Of a stretch of DNA of 64,000 nucleotides, positions 1-9,108 are shown in pieces. The stretch is from NCBI GenBank assembly GCA_964345225.1, contig CAYFQB010000053.1:1-64000 (forward strand), given 5' to 3'. The position numbers and the translations under genes were made by a program. The DNA is from CAYFQB01 sp964345225 (lineage in GTDB: Bacteria; Nitrospirota; Thermodesulfovibrionia; Thermodesulfovibrionales; UBA6898). A model generated the notes under the pieces. It saw only the letters and a program-made list of their open reading frames with translations. It did no database searches and was not told the origin of the DNA. How positions within the stretch are numbered: position 1 is the stretch's first letter; every line of letters begins with the position of its first letter.

Positions 1-316
1 TCAGGAAAAAAGTAGGCGATTAGAAGTAAATGACTAAGTAAACTATATAATAAATATATATATTCCAGCCGAAGGCTATCTTCCAGTGCGAAGCATTAAA
101 TTCCAGCCTGCCCCGTTAATTGTCATTATATGTTTATTTAACTGGGTGCGCAGCTCACTTCCAATTCGGAGAATTAAATTGTCCTTAAACCAAATAGACC
201 ATAGAAACTAAAGAAACCAGAAAAACCAGATTACGAAACGTGCCCTGTAAAGTAGAAAAGCTTACTTGACAGGGCGGGCATCGTAACCGTGACCGTTTAA
301 TGTTCAGGTAACCGAA
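1..316. repeat. Repeat-rich intergenic region with nonad tract and 32-nt hairpin
   Basis: No gene is visible here. From about 181 to 235 there is a degenerate 9-nt periodic tract of the AAACYARAG type. A hairpin-forming 32-mer follows at 243-274, and then a TCGTAACCG-type block that recurs elsewhere in the window. The region lies downstream of the minus-strand sigma-54 activator, so it may contain its transcript end, but no U-tract terminator is evident. Confidence 0.7.
243..274. repeat. Dispersed 32-nt hairpin, copy A
   Basis: Two 12-nt arms (CCCTGTAAAGTA and TACTTGACAGGG) flank an 8-nt centre. They pair with one A-C mismatch. The same 32-mer recurs, as its reverse complement, at 28899-28930 and 31744-31775, and a variant lies at 51165-51196. 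It is embedded in a larger composite repeat. Confidence 0.85.
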
Positions 317-2017
317 TTAATCTTTACTAGTAATGTTGAACTCTTCTATTTTCCGATAGAGGGTCCTTCTGCTTATACCGAGCAGGCGGGCTGCCTTTGC
401 CTTGTTCCAGGCTGTCTTCTCAAGAGTCTGAATTATCGCCTGAGCATAATCAGTTTCTATGCCTTTTGGAATTGAAGCTTCAGCCTTTATAGAGTTTCTG
501 AAGTCTATTGGCAGATGATCAATAGTAATAGCAGGATCGCGGCATACGATAAAGGCATGCTCCATTATATGTTCAAGCTCCCTGATGTTACCGGGCCAGT
601 CGTAATCCATAAACATTTTTTGAACATCTTCGGATATCGCCATAATATCCTTGTTAAACTTGCTGTTAAACTTTCTAAGGAAATAGCTCATTAGAAGCGG
701 TATGTCTTCAAGTCTGTCCCTTAGAGGCGGCAGATGCAATTCGACAACCTTCAGGCGGTAATAAAGATCCTCCCTGAACTCGCCACGTCTTACTTTCTTG
801 GAAAGAGATTGATTGGTAGCCGCTATTACCCGGACATCCACTTTAACTGGCGTCGAATCACCAACACGTTCAAATTCCTTTTCCTGAAGCACCCTGAGCA
901 GGCGCAACTGCATCATGGGCGACATATCTCCAACTTCATCCAAAAAGACAGTACCGCCGTTAGCCTTCTGAAACCGTCCAAGCTTATCTCTAATAGCGCC
1001 AGTAAATGCGCCTTTAACATGCCCGAACAGTTCACTTTCAAGCAGGTTTTCAGGCAGAGCCGAACAATTAACCTTGACCAGAGATTTATCACTGCGTATT
1101 CCTCTGTAATGCAGTGCTTCAGCTACCAATTCCTTGCCTGTGCCGCTTTCACCTGTGATCAGTACAGTGGTTTCAACATCCGCAAGATTTTCAATAAGGG
1201 TGTAAATCTTTTGCATATCAGCGCTTTTGCCAATTATATTATGGAATTGTTTACGCTCATCCATATCACGCTCTAATACAGCCAGACGGGTTTCATCCCT
1301 GATTACCAGAACTGCTCCTGAAAATATACCTTTGCTGTCAAAAAGTGGTGATGTTGTTATGGTGACAATATGTCTGGGACGTTGTTTGTGTTCACATTCA
1401 AGACGGTATATCTCAACCGGCTGTTTTTCCTTGATAGTCTTCTCGATAGCCTCAAGGCATTTCCCGTCACAGCCAAGTGGCAGAGAGCTGATTGGCTTTC
1501 CTATTGTTTCCCGGGACATTCCACATAAATTTCTGGCGGCTTCATTGATCTCGACTACATTCAATTCTTTATCCACTGTAATAATTGCATCCTTGACGCT
1601 TCTGAAAATAGCCTCAAGGTTTTTGCGGTATCTCTCTTTTTCATCAATTGCTGTCTTTTGCTGAAGAGCCAAGCCGGTAATACGTAATATCTCATGCTTT
1701 CTTATAGGTTTGGGCAGATAGTCAAAGGCACCTAGACGAACAGCATCTGAGGCAGTTTCAACATTAGGCTCACCTGTAATCATTACTACCGGACAATTGA
1801 GATTCCTTTCCTTAACCACACGCAGGATATCAATGCCGGTGCTAGCTCCAAGTATAATGTCTGCAAATATCAGATCAAAATCCTTATCAGACAATAGGGC
1901 AAGAGCCTCGTCGTAACCCCTGGCAACATCTACCTCATGTCCTTCGTCAGAAAGGAAGCTTTCGAAAGTATATCTTATGCCCCTCTCGTCATCTATTACA
2001 AGAATTCTTGCACTCAT
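317..2017 (-). CDS. Sigma-54-dependent response regulator (NtrC family, with PAS)
   Basis: This is a transcriptional activator of sigma-54 promoters, probably switched on by phosphorylation from the kinase encoded just upstream. Order of domains: receiver (about 1-120, phospho-acceptor Asp in FADIIL), PAS (about 130-245), AAA+ ATPase (about 260-490) with Walker A GESGTGKE and an intact GAFTGA loop for sigma-54 contact, and a C-terminal Fis-type helix-turn-helix. Its ATG overlaps the kinase stop codon (ATGA), so the two genes are translationally coupled. The PAS domain between receiver and ATPase is an addition to the standard NtrC plan. The target genes are not known; no clear -24/-12 promoter was recognised in the window. 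Confidence 0.95.
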   Translation of the reverse strand: MSARILVIDDERGIRYTFESFLSDEGHEVDVARGYDEALALLSDKDFDLIFADIILGASTGIDILRVVKERNLNCPVVMITGEPNVETASDAVRLGAFDYLPKPIRKHEILRITGLALQQKTAIDEKERYRKNLEAIFRSVKDAIITVDKELNVVEINEAARNLCGMSRETIGKPISSLPLGCDGKCLEAIEKTIKEKQPVEIYRLECEHKQRPRHIVTITTSPLFDSKGIFSGAVLVIRDETRLAVLERDMDERKQFHNIIGKSADMQKIYTLIENLADVETTVLITGESGTGKELVAEALHYRGIRSDKSLVKVNCSALPENLLESELFGHVKGAFTGAIRDKLGRFQKANGGTVFLDEVGDMSPMMQLRLLRVLQEKEFERVGDSTPVKVDVRVIAATNQSLSKKVRRGEFREDLYYRLKVVELHLPPLRDRLEDIPLLMSYFLRKFNSKFNKDIMAISEDVQKMFMDYDWPGNIRELEHIMEHAFIVCRDPAITIDHLPIDFRNSIKAEASIPKGIETDYAQAIIQTLEKTAWNKAKAARLLGISRRTLYRKIEEFNITSKD

Positions 2018-5000
2018 ACCCTGCCTGAACCATTTGTCTTTACCGGTAAATCAATAATAACACTGGTAAATTCGCCTTCTTTACTTTTAATTGTAATACG
2101 GCCGGCGTGATCAGTGATAATGCCATGGCTGATACTTAAACCCAGGCCGGTGCCCTTGCCCCTCGGTTTTGTAGAGTAAAATGGATTCATCAACTTATCC
2201 ATTATTTCAGCAGGAATGCCATTACCACAGTCGTGAAAAATTACGCGCACATAATGACGCCCGTCAATTGTTTTTTGTTCACCTGAAATCTCCAGGATTT
2301 TATTTTTATGTGTCCCGGGATATTTCTGGTTTAAAGCATATCTTGCATTATTTATAATATTTAAAAAGACCTGCTGAATCTGCTGGAAGTGTGCAATTAT
2401 TTCAGGCAGTTCACCCGGGATATTAACTTCAACATGAATACCTTCCTTTCGTAACTGTGTAGCTGTCAGGGAAAGTGATTCGTATATTATATCTGAGATG
2501 CTAGCGGGATCCTTTGTCTCTTTTGTATCCCGTGCAAAGGAAAGAAGGCTCTTTACTATTCTGGCTATCCGGTCACTCTCCTTTATAATCTGATTAGAGA
2601 TATCGTCTTCAACAATATCCATATTGCTTCTGCTTCTGTTCCTGTCTATCAATATCTGAGCATAGTTTATAATTCCGTTTATCGGGTTGTTAATCTCGTG
2701 AGCTACACCGGCAGCCAGTTCACCCAGCGATGCCAGATGAGCGGAACGCATCGCCTCTGCCTCCAGATTAATCCTTTCGGTTGTGTCAATCGTTATCACA
2801 AGCACATTACTGACATTTCCACCATCATCTTTTATGGGAAAGGCTTTGACATCAAAGAATCTCCCATCGGGAGGTAATATCTGAGCAAATTCTGTTTCTC
2901 CTGTACGGAAACTCTTTTCTGCAGGGCAATTCTTACAGGGGGATTTAAGGTTATACCATAGTTCATAACAGTGTCGGTCGATCATCTCGGATCTTTCCTT
3001 GCCCAATATTGAAGTAGTACCGGTATTTGACCACAAAATTCTCATATCCGGAGAAAGCAGCATCAGTGAGTCAGGGATAGCATTTAGCAGTGTGTTGAAT
3101 TCCTGTGAAAGACTCCGGTATCTGCGCTCACTTAGGCGTATCTCACTTTCCACTCTCTTAATCACTGTTACATCTCTTGCAACAGCATTAGACATAATAA
3201 ATTCACCTTTTTCATTATAATCAGCATGGACATTTAAAACTATCGGGAAAGTGGTTCCGTCTTTTCTGAGGAATTCCCTTTCCAGGTTCATAAGAACCTT
3301 CCTTTCTTTCAATGTCGGGAAGTCTCTATCGAAAAGTCTCCCGGAACTCTCTGTAAAGAAGTCTTTAATGTGCCTGCCGATTATCTCTTCTTTACTGTAG
3401 CCGAGCATTCTTGCTTCAGTCTCATTACAGATTATAATCATTCCATCTTTATCTAAGGAATGATACATATCTGGAGCATTGTCATACAGATCACGGTATC
3501 TTTCTTCAGACTCCCTGAGCGCTGCCAAAGCTTGTTTACGTTCTACAATTTTTGACTCGAGTTCTATGTTTGCCTTAACAAGTTCTTTTGTCCGTTCCAT
3601 TACCAATTCCTCAAGCTGTTCACGGTATTTTTTCAATTCTGCTTCTGTATATGCCCTATGTATAGCCGTACCTATTTGCAGTGCAACCTTTTCAAACATC
3701 TCAACTGTATCTAATGGAACCATGTTCTCCGAATAATCCGCTAAATGTATCAATCCAATAATGTTATTAATAAAGCGAATCGGGATCAGCGCAACAGACT
3801 CATATCCCTCAAGATTACAGACGTTGCGCGTCTTGCCCTTGCTTTCTTCAGAAATAGTAGCAAGAAATCGTGTGGTACCATTTATATAGAAAGACCCGCC
3901 TTCTGTGTAGAATGGGAATTCCGGGTCAGTTTCCCCTTTAATGACATTGATACACATACACTGGTCTGACTTGATCGAAAGAGGGCTTTCTGTCTCGTAA
4001 AACTTTTTTGTGAATCCGTTATAAGACTGGTAGGGGATGTTGCCTTCTTTATCCAGCAAACGGATTCCTACAGCAGAACATTTTATAATGTTCTGAATTT
4101 CCGCAATAAATTCTTTTAGCATTTCAGATATATTTATGCTCTTGTTTGTGATTTCAAGAAATTTATTGGATATCAGAATCTCTTTTTCAGCCTTCTTAAT
4201 TTTCGTAATATCACGTGCAACATGGACAGCACCTTCAATCTCTCCATCAGAATTGTATAATGGTGACACACTGATAAAAAAATGGCTTTCCAAATGCGCA
4301 GCATAATGCTCAAATGAATGAGCCTGCCCGTCAGACAACATCAGTGCATGGGGGCAAGATGGAGGAGGATTACCATCTCTGTGCATGTATTCATAACAAA
4401 ACCGCCATAATGCATCTGATGGTTTTATTCCGAATCTTCTTGCCATTGCCATATTGACACGCCTGATACGGTAATCTTTATCAATGAGCATGATTAAGTC
4501 AGGTACTGAGTCAAATGTCCTCTCCCAGTCTTTTTTGGCATGAATGACAGCATCCTCTGCTAGTTTTTGCTTGGTGATGTCTGTTGCAAGGCCTTCAATC
4601 ATAATTTCATCGTCATAAATTAATTTCCCGATGAAGCGGTCTAAAAACCAGTGCCAGTTTCCTGAAGAATCCTTTATTCTGTATTTAATTTCATATCCTT
4701 TACCTTTATGGAAGTCTTTGATGGCTTTATCGACCATAGGCAAATCATCCTGATGAATCGAGTCGTGCCACAGAAAACTGTTCTTAATAAGATAAGATGG
4801 TGAATAGCCCAAAATTTCCAGGGTATTTGATGAATAATAGATGCCTCCGCGTTTATTCGAAAAAATATATACAAGGTCAGGAGATCCTTCAACTAACCGT
4901 CTATATCTTTCTTCGCTCTTATGTAATGCTTCCTCTGCAAGCTGTCGCTCTGTTACATCTATAAAGGTAACTATAACATGCTTTAATTTACTCATTTCAT

Positions 5001-7455
5001 TGAATTCCGGAAAGGCATTTACGAGAACCCATACTAAGTCCCTTTTATCAGGTCTTTTAATGCCTAAAATGAAATTTTTCAGAGGCTGATAATTTGAGAT
5101 TACTTGATTTACAGGATATTCCTCAATAGGTAAAACGGTCCCATCCTCACGAATAAAATTCCATACGGAATCATCAGCTTTCTTCCCAATCATTTGATCA
5201 TAACTGAGTCCCAGAATTTCATGTGCCTTTTGGTTATTAAGAATAATACTAGTATCCGGGGCATGTACAACAACTCCTGCATGTAAATTATCAATTAAGT
5301 TACGATATCTCTTCTCGCTATCCTTAATTGAAAATAATAATTTGCTGTTAAAGAGAGCAACAGAGGAAATTTCTGCAAATGATGATGCAATTCGTACATC
5401 ATCTTCCTTGAAACCACCGGGTTTGTTTGCTATGCCCATCAACCCAACTGTTTTGTCCTCTATAATCAGTGGTGCAAACAGAACATTTTCGAGATTTACA
5501 TGACCGTCGGGCATAAACTCCATCCATTTGCTTTTGTTAAAGTTATTTTCGTAAACTGTTTTACCCGTTTGGTACGCTTCATTACGAAGTCCCCTTATAG
5601 GCATCGGAAGAGAAGGATCAACAGTACATGAGAGCCCCCCTGCATCAAGGAAAAGAACCTCATTTTCTTTACCATCCTCTGACAGAAGGGTAACATATCC
5701 GGCTCTAGCATCAATTATTTTCTTGCAGGATTCGAATATTACCCTTGCAGCATCTTTATATTCAAGGAATTGCAAAACCGCCCGTGAACCCTCTAATAGT
5801 CCTTCAATTTCAGATCTGCGCTTTATTGAATCATTAAAAGCTTTTTTCAACTTAATCTCGGCATTTTTTTGAACGGAGACGTCCCGAACGGCGCTTACTA
5901 TTTTATCTATCTTTCCATTTATCCCTGTTATTTTAGTTACAGTGATTTCAACAGGGAAAATACTTCCATCTTTTTTCTTCAACTGGAATTCTGTATTGAA
6001 AATATGACTATTTTCTAGGGAAGCAAAAAGTCTGCTGCCAAATTCTTTGTATGTATCATGATTTACATGTAAAATTTCTGTGTTTTTACCTATCAATTCT
6101 TTCTCACTGTAACCAAAGATATCTAAAACAGATTTATTGCAATAGATAATATTTCTATTTTCAGGATTTATTATAAAAATTGCATTACTTATACTGCTGA
6201 AGGATTTCTCAAGCAAGTTTTTGGTACTTTGTAATTCTTCCTCTGCCTTCTTGCGTTCGGTTATGTCTCTCCCAACTGATTGATACTCAATAAAATTGCC
6301 CATATCATCAAATATCGCCCTGTTTGTCCATTGTAGCCAGCTTATAACTCCTTTGGTGTCAATAACACGGATTTCGATCATCCCAACAGGGTTTTCACGA
6401 TTCAGGGCGTCAAAGTGCTTTTTGACCATTTTCCTGTCTTCTTCATGAATTAAAGGAATAAAGCTAATGCCAACCAGCTCATCTAACTTTTCGTCGAAAT
6501 ACCGGCAGTAAGCCTCGTTGGCAAAGGTAAGTTCACCGTCATGTTTCCATCTGCAGATCAGCTCAGTCTGATCCTCTACTATTCCGCGATACATTATCTG
6601 ACTTTTTTTCAAGGTATCTTCTGTCTTCTTTCGCTTGACAATCTCTGATATTAGTTTTGCTGATGACAGCAGACGGTCTTTGGCTATATCGATAATAAAA
6701 GGTGGACGGGTATCATATAATTCAGATAATCTTTTAAGCTTATCAATACTGGCATTGCACTTTTTGGCAATTTCTTTCAATTTATGCAGATCTTTGGGAG
6801 GGTCGCCATAGCCAAAGTTGATTGATCCCACAATTTCATTGTCAACCCATATAGGAACAGCATAAATACGGATACCGCCAAAACACTCTATATCAACAGG
6901 CTGGCCGGTTTCAATAGATACCTTTGAGCATTCTGTCCAGCATGACTCGTGGCAACCCCATCTGCTGCTTTCTAATGCTTTCCTGTTATCATCTGTATCG
7001 CACATTTTGCGTGATGCCTCGTCTAAGAACTTACACCAGCCGGAACTAAATATTCCGAGTGCATAATCTCCGTTCTTTTCGTATACAGCAGTCGAAGTCT
7101 CAAGCAGCAACAGATAGTCGTTGACAATATCCTCAAGTAATTTCTCTCCGACTGAATCCAGTATAAGGCGTATTCTGTTTAATTCAAGGAGATTTCCGTA
7201 ATTGGGTTTAAATTTCTTTTTTGTTTTCTTTTTTGAGAAGAGCCATTTAATATGATTTACATGATCTTTTATATTTCTGGTAGCAGTATCATACAGATCA
7301 GCGTTTTTTCTTCGTGACTTTTCAATCTTATCTTTAATACCTAAATGTTTTTTAACTGTAGAATTATAGTGCCGGATTCGTTTATGTTTAGGTGCTTTTT
7401 CCCCGATGCCGGTATTATTCCGGGTCTTTCTGGATTTTTTTTCCTTTTCAGCCAA
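2014..7455 (-). CDS. Giant PocR/PAS/GAF multisensor histidine kinase
   Basis: This 1813-residue sensor kinase is the likely phosphodonor for the sigma-54 activator that overlaps its 3' end. After a Lys/Arg-rich N-terminus comes a PocR-type ligand-binding domain (about 65-245, with a conserved Cys/Trp-rich stretch), then repeated PAS domains, two GAF domains (around 570-700 and 1120-1270), more PAS, and the kinase core: H-box with AHEINNP near 1580, N-box INNARYAL, and G-boxes DCGNGIP and GTGLGLS. No transmembrane helix is evident, so it is probably cytoplasmic. Two PAS units carry Cys clusters (CYEYMH..SCPH and CYELW..PCKNCP), a pattern compatible with metal or redox sensing, though this is inference. 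It has no receiver domain, so it is not a hybrid kinase. Confidence 0.93.
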   Translation of the reverse strand: MAEKEKKSRKTRNNTGIGEKAPKHKRIRHYNSTVKKHLGIKDKIEKSRRKNADLYDTATRNIKDHVNHIKWLFSKKKTKKKFKPNYGNLLELNRIRLILDSVGEKLLEDIVNDYLLLLETSTAVYEKNGDYALGIFSSGWCKFLDEASRKMCDTDDNRKALESSRWGCHESCWTECSKVSIETGQPVDIECFGGIRIYAVPIWVDNEIVGSINFGYGDPPKDLHKLKEIAKKCNASIDKLKRLSELYDTRPPFIIDIAKDRLLSSAKLISEIVKRKKTEDTLKKSQIMYRGIVEDQTELICRWKHDGELTFANEAYCRYFDEKLDELVGISFIPLIHEEDRKMVKKHFDALNRENPVGMIEIRVIDTKGVISWLQWTNRAIFDDMGNFIEYQSVGRDITERKKAEEELQSTKNLLEKSFSSISNAIFIINPENRNIIYCNKSVLDIFGYSEKELIGKNTEILHVNHDTYKEFGSRLFASLENSHIFNTEFQLKKKDGSIFPVEITVTKITGINGKIDKIVSAVRDVSVQKNAEIKLKKAFNDSIKRRSEIEGLLEGSRAVLQFLEYKDAARVIFESCKKIIDARAGYVTLLSEDGKENEVLFLDAGGLSCTVDPSLPMPIRGLRNEAYQTGKTVYENNFNKSKWMEFMPDGHVNLENVLFAPLIIEDKTVGLMGIANKPGGFKEDDVRIASSFAEISSVALFNSKLLFSIKDSEKRYRNLIDNLHAGVVVHAPDTSIILNNQKAHEILGLSYDQMIGKKADDSVWNFIREDGTVLPIEEYPVNQVISNYQPLKNFILGIKRPDKRDLVWVLVNAFPEFNEMSKLKHVIVTFIDVTERQLAEEALHKSEERYRRLVEGSPDLVYIFSNKRGGIYYSSNTLEILGYSPSYLIKNSFLWHDSIHQDDLPMVDKAIKDFHKGKGYEIKYRIKDSSGNWHWFLDRFIGKLIYDDEIMIEGLATDITKQKLAEDAVIHAKKDWERTFDSVPDLIMLIDKDYRIRRVNMAMARRFGIKPSDALWRFCYEYMHRDGNPPPSCPHALMLSDGQAHSFEHYAAHLESHFFISVSPLYNSDGEIEGAVHVARDITKIKKAEKEILISNKFLEITNKSINISEMLKEFIAEIQNIIKCSAVGIRLLDKEGNIPYQSYNGFTKKFYETESPLSIKSDQCMCINVIKGETDPEFPFYTEGGSFYINGTTRFLATISEESKGKTRNVCNLEGYESVALIPIRFINNIIGLIHLADYSENMVPLDTVEMFEKVALQIGTAIHRAYTEAELKKYREQLEELVMERTKELVKANIELESKIVERKQALAALRESEERYRDLYDNAPDMYHSLDKDGMIIICNETEARMLGYSKEEIIGRHIKDFFTESSGRLFDRDFPTLKERKVLMNLEREFLRKDGTTFPIVLNVHADYNEKGEFIMSNAVARDVTVIKRVESEIRLSERRYRSLSQEFNTLLNAIPDSLMLLSPDMRILWSNTGTTSILGKERSEMIDRHCYELWYNLKSPCKNCPAEKSFRTGETEFAQILPPDGRFFDVKAFPIKDDGGNVSNVLVITIDTTERINLEAEAMRSAHLASLGELAAGVAHEINNPINGIINYAQILIDRNRSRSNMDIVEDDISNQIIKESDRIARIVKSLLSFARDTKETKDPASISDIIYESLSLTATQLRKEGIHVEVNIPGELPEIIAHFQQIQQVFLNIINNARYALNQKYPGTHKNKILEISGEQKTIDGRHYVRVIFHDCGNGIPAEIMDKLMNPFYSTKPRGKGTGLGLSISHGIITDHAGRITIKSKEGEFTSVIIDLPVKTNGSGRV

Positions 7456-8002
7456 TAGTTACCCCTGATTTAAAAACAATTTTGAAAGGTATTTCTAATA
7501 TATTATAATGGCTTTAACTTACTATTACTACTGTTTAAATATCAAAAAAACTCTCTCCAAGTTCTATGTTTATCTCAAGGTCGTCCATTAAAACTTCCTC
7601 TTTCATGGTTGGATGAAGATACCTTTTAAAGGTAAAAACGTCTCTTTATCAAGCCAAAGGAGATGATGGTTAATGCCGTTGTCAAAGGTAAAGTCTACTT
7701 TGCCTTAATTATTTATTAAGACTATTTTCCTTAAAGTAACTCAGTATGTATAAGGATTTTCAAAGCTTTCTATTGCTTTTATGATTACATCCTTATAAGC
7801 AGATGAAAGAACAATCAGAAAAGCAACTATGAAAAGCATCTTAGTCGATTACTTCGATTATGCCCTTTATTATTTATTTCTCGAATTATTCCTTGACGAA
7901 AAAAGTCAGGAGTACATTAACTAAATATACTGCTGAGCAGTCATGTTTTTAAATGAATACTGTCAGGTTTACGGAATGGGTGTAGAGAGATTTAATAAAG
8001 TT
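7456..8002. other. Intergenic region with possible gene debris
   Basis: No intact gene is seen in this stretch. On the minus strand, 7535-7706 holds two short coding-like frames that would join only through a frameshift (separate entry). Around 7745-7845 there is a 32-codon minus-strand frame beginning MLFIVAFL, too short to support. The rest is AT-rich with no recognised RNA. Confidence 0.4.
7535..7706 (-). pseudogene. Possible frameshifted gene remnant
   Basis: On the minus strand a frame reading KVDFTFDNGINHHLLWLDKE stops shortly afterwards. The neighbouring frame then continues YLHPTMKEEVLMDDLEINIE and ends ESFFDI before TAA. Both pieces have protein-like composition and would form one C-terminal segment if a single frameshift were removed. 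No start codon or upstream portion is visible. I do not recognise the family. It may be a decayed gene or chance. Confidence 0.3.
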
Positions 8003-8188
8003 TTATACCCTTTCTCTGATTAACACCCATTTAAGAGCAATTTTGTCTATATACTGTCTATATAACGGACAAACGTTGTAGTTCTTACTCCTGCAATATT
8101 CATTAATCTCAAATTGGCTCGGGATATAAATCTCCTCAATTGCCTTGCATGAGGAAACGTAGTCTCCTTTTAAAAAAGGGCATTTCAT
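8003..8188 (-). CDS. Small Cys-rich protein (61 aa)
   Basis: The function is unknown. The short protein carries four cysteines laid out C-x10-C-x17-C-x7-C (CPFL...SCK...EYC...CPLY). The spacing suggests a small metal- or cluster-binding fold. Its ATG overlaps the stop of the upstream gene (ATGA), and a GAGGAG sequence precedes it, so it is coupled to a second Cys-rich protein with a similar layout. A third protein of related layout is at 20473-20679. The ATGA coupling, the ribosome-binding site and the paralogue-like pattern argue that it is real despite its size. Confidence 0.65.
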   Translation of the reverse strand: MKCPFLKGDYVSSCKAIEEIYIPSQFEINEYCRSKNYNVCPLYRQYIDKIALKWVLIRERV

Positions 8189-8382
8189 TTCTCTGCATAC
8201 TCCTCATTTCTTCTATTTTGATAAATCTCACATTCCTCATAACTGTTAACACAGTAATATATCGCGGAAAAAGTATATTTACTGTCCCATTTTACTATGT
8301 AACAGTATTCAGAAGGATCCTGTATAAAAGGACATAAGCCTCTTTCTTCAGTTGTCTCTTTTGATATCCCCTCTTTCAGCAT
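8185..8382 (-). CDS. Small Cys-rich protein (65 aa)
   Basis: Unknown function. The start at 8382 is preferred to an upstream ATG at 8397 because a GGGGGG stretch sits 5 nt before it. The cysteines (LCPFI, EYCYI, YYCVN, EECEIY) follow a pattern like that of the gene it overlaps at 8003-8188, so the pair looks like a diverged tandem duplication. There is no signal peptide. The aromatic- and Cys-rich composition suggests a compact metal-binding protein, but no ligand can be named. Confidence 0.6.
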   Translation of the reverse strand: MLKEGISKETTEERGLCPFIQDPSEYCYIVKWDSKYTFSAIYYCVNSYEECEIYQNRRNEEYAEK

Positions 8383-8654
8383 AAAACCCCCCTTCATTAC
8401 TGATATAGAACAAATTTTCTAATTAACAAAAAGAGTCCTTAATTTTCTTTATCAAGATATATGCCATTTCAGGAACAAATTGTTATATTTTTTAAAAAGC
8501 AGTAATTTCGAGCTATGCAAACGATATAGAAGAAATGACAGGCCGGAAAAAACGTTTAATAATGTAGCATGTCACATAAATGTGCCACCACATATGTGTG
8601 CCACGGCACACTCTCTTTTGATTATTACAACCACCAGTTATTGGTCACTAAAAA

Positions 8655-8836
8655 AGTAGGCGATAAGCAGTAAGCACAAAAAAGCAAAAAGTAGGAAGTA
8701 GGCACTGTAAGGCAAAGATAAAAGGAAAGTAAGGGGTAAGGAGTAAAAAGTAAGCAGTAAAACGCATGGGGCAAGGAGCAGGGTGCAGGGCCAAAAAAGT
8801 AGGGAGTAAGAAGTAGGCAGTAAGCAGTAAAAAAAG
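8655..8836. repeat. Degenerate heptanucleotide array (about 26 units)
   Basis: Sequence written in blocks of seven gives units such as AGTAGGC, AGTAAGC, AGGAGTA, AGCAGTA and AGAAGTA. GTA holds the same phase over most of about 180 nt, with one phase shift near 8710. The reverse complement of this unit forms the array at 28981-29092. An open frame of 73 codons antisense to this array is an artefact of the repeat. Confidence 0.85.
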
Positions 8837-9023
8837 CGCTATGCACCCGAGCGCTCTGCGCTATGCGAAGAGTAAACGGGCTTCGTAACCGTTACCGTAA
8901 GACGTGACCTTTTAGTTCTCAAGGAGTAAGGAATATAGTAGGAAGTAGGAAGTTTCGTCAGTCGAATAGATCTCCTCACGCATTTTTTGGGTTAACTGCA
9001 CGGGTTTGGGTTTAGTACGATTC

Positions 9024-9051
9024 TTGCAGTTGAACATAATGTTTTTATAAT
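9024..9051 (+). promoter_or_regulatory. Sigma-70-type promoter for the flavoprotein at 9109
   Basis: TTGCAG (9024-9029) and TATAAT (9046-9051) are separated by 16 nt, about 57 nt before the start codon. The -10 box is a perfect consensus match and the -35 is moderate. Confidence 0.5.
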
Positions 9052-9108
9052 AACTAATCTATATGTTACTCATTATAATTTATGACTATGTGACAAGAAG
9101 TCTGTTTT

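Larger units (their letters stand above)
8398..9108. repeat. Repeat-rich intergenic region: heptad array and composite repeat
   Basis: From 8400 to 8640 the DNA is AT-rich with a short inverted repeat around GTGTGCCACGGCACAC. It is followed by a heptanucleotide array (8655-8836), a GC-rich palindromic patch (8838-8875) and the conserved TTCGTAACCG...TTTTAGTTCTCA block (8881-8921). The same modules occur in the same order, reverse-complemented, at 28854-29092. This copy lacks the 32-nt hairpin present there. Confidence 0.8.

Noticed and set aside
734..1276. 180-codon plus-strand frame inside the sigma-54 activator
   Set aside because: It is a shadow of the AAA+ domain with no family features or start signal.
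317..7455. Sigma-54 (-24/-12) promoters that the activator might control
   Set aside because: I looked for TGGCAC-N5-TTGC patterns near gene starts, and found no match good enough to report.
8625..8846. 73-codon minus-strand frame rich in Tyr/Cys/Leu/Pro
   Set aside because: It runs exactly through the heptad array; its amino-acid pattern (repeated YCLL..PY) is a translation of the repeat and has no ribosome-binding site.
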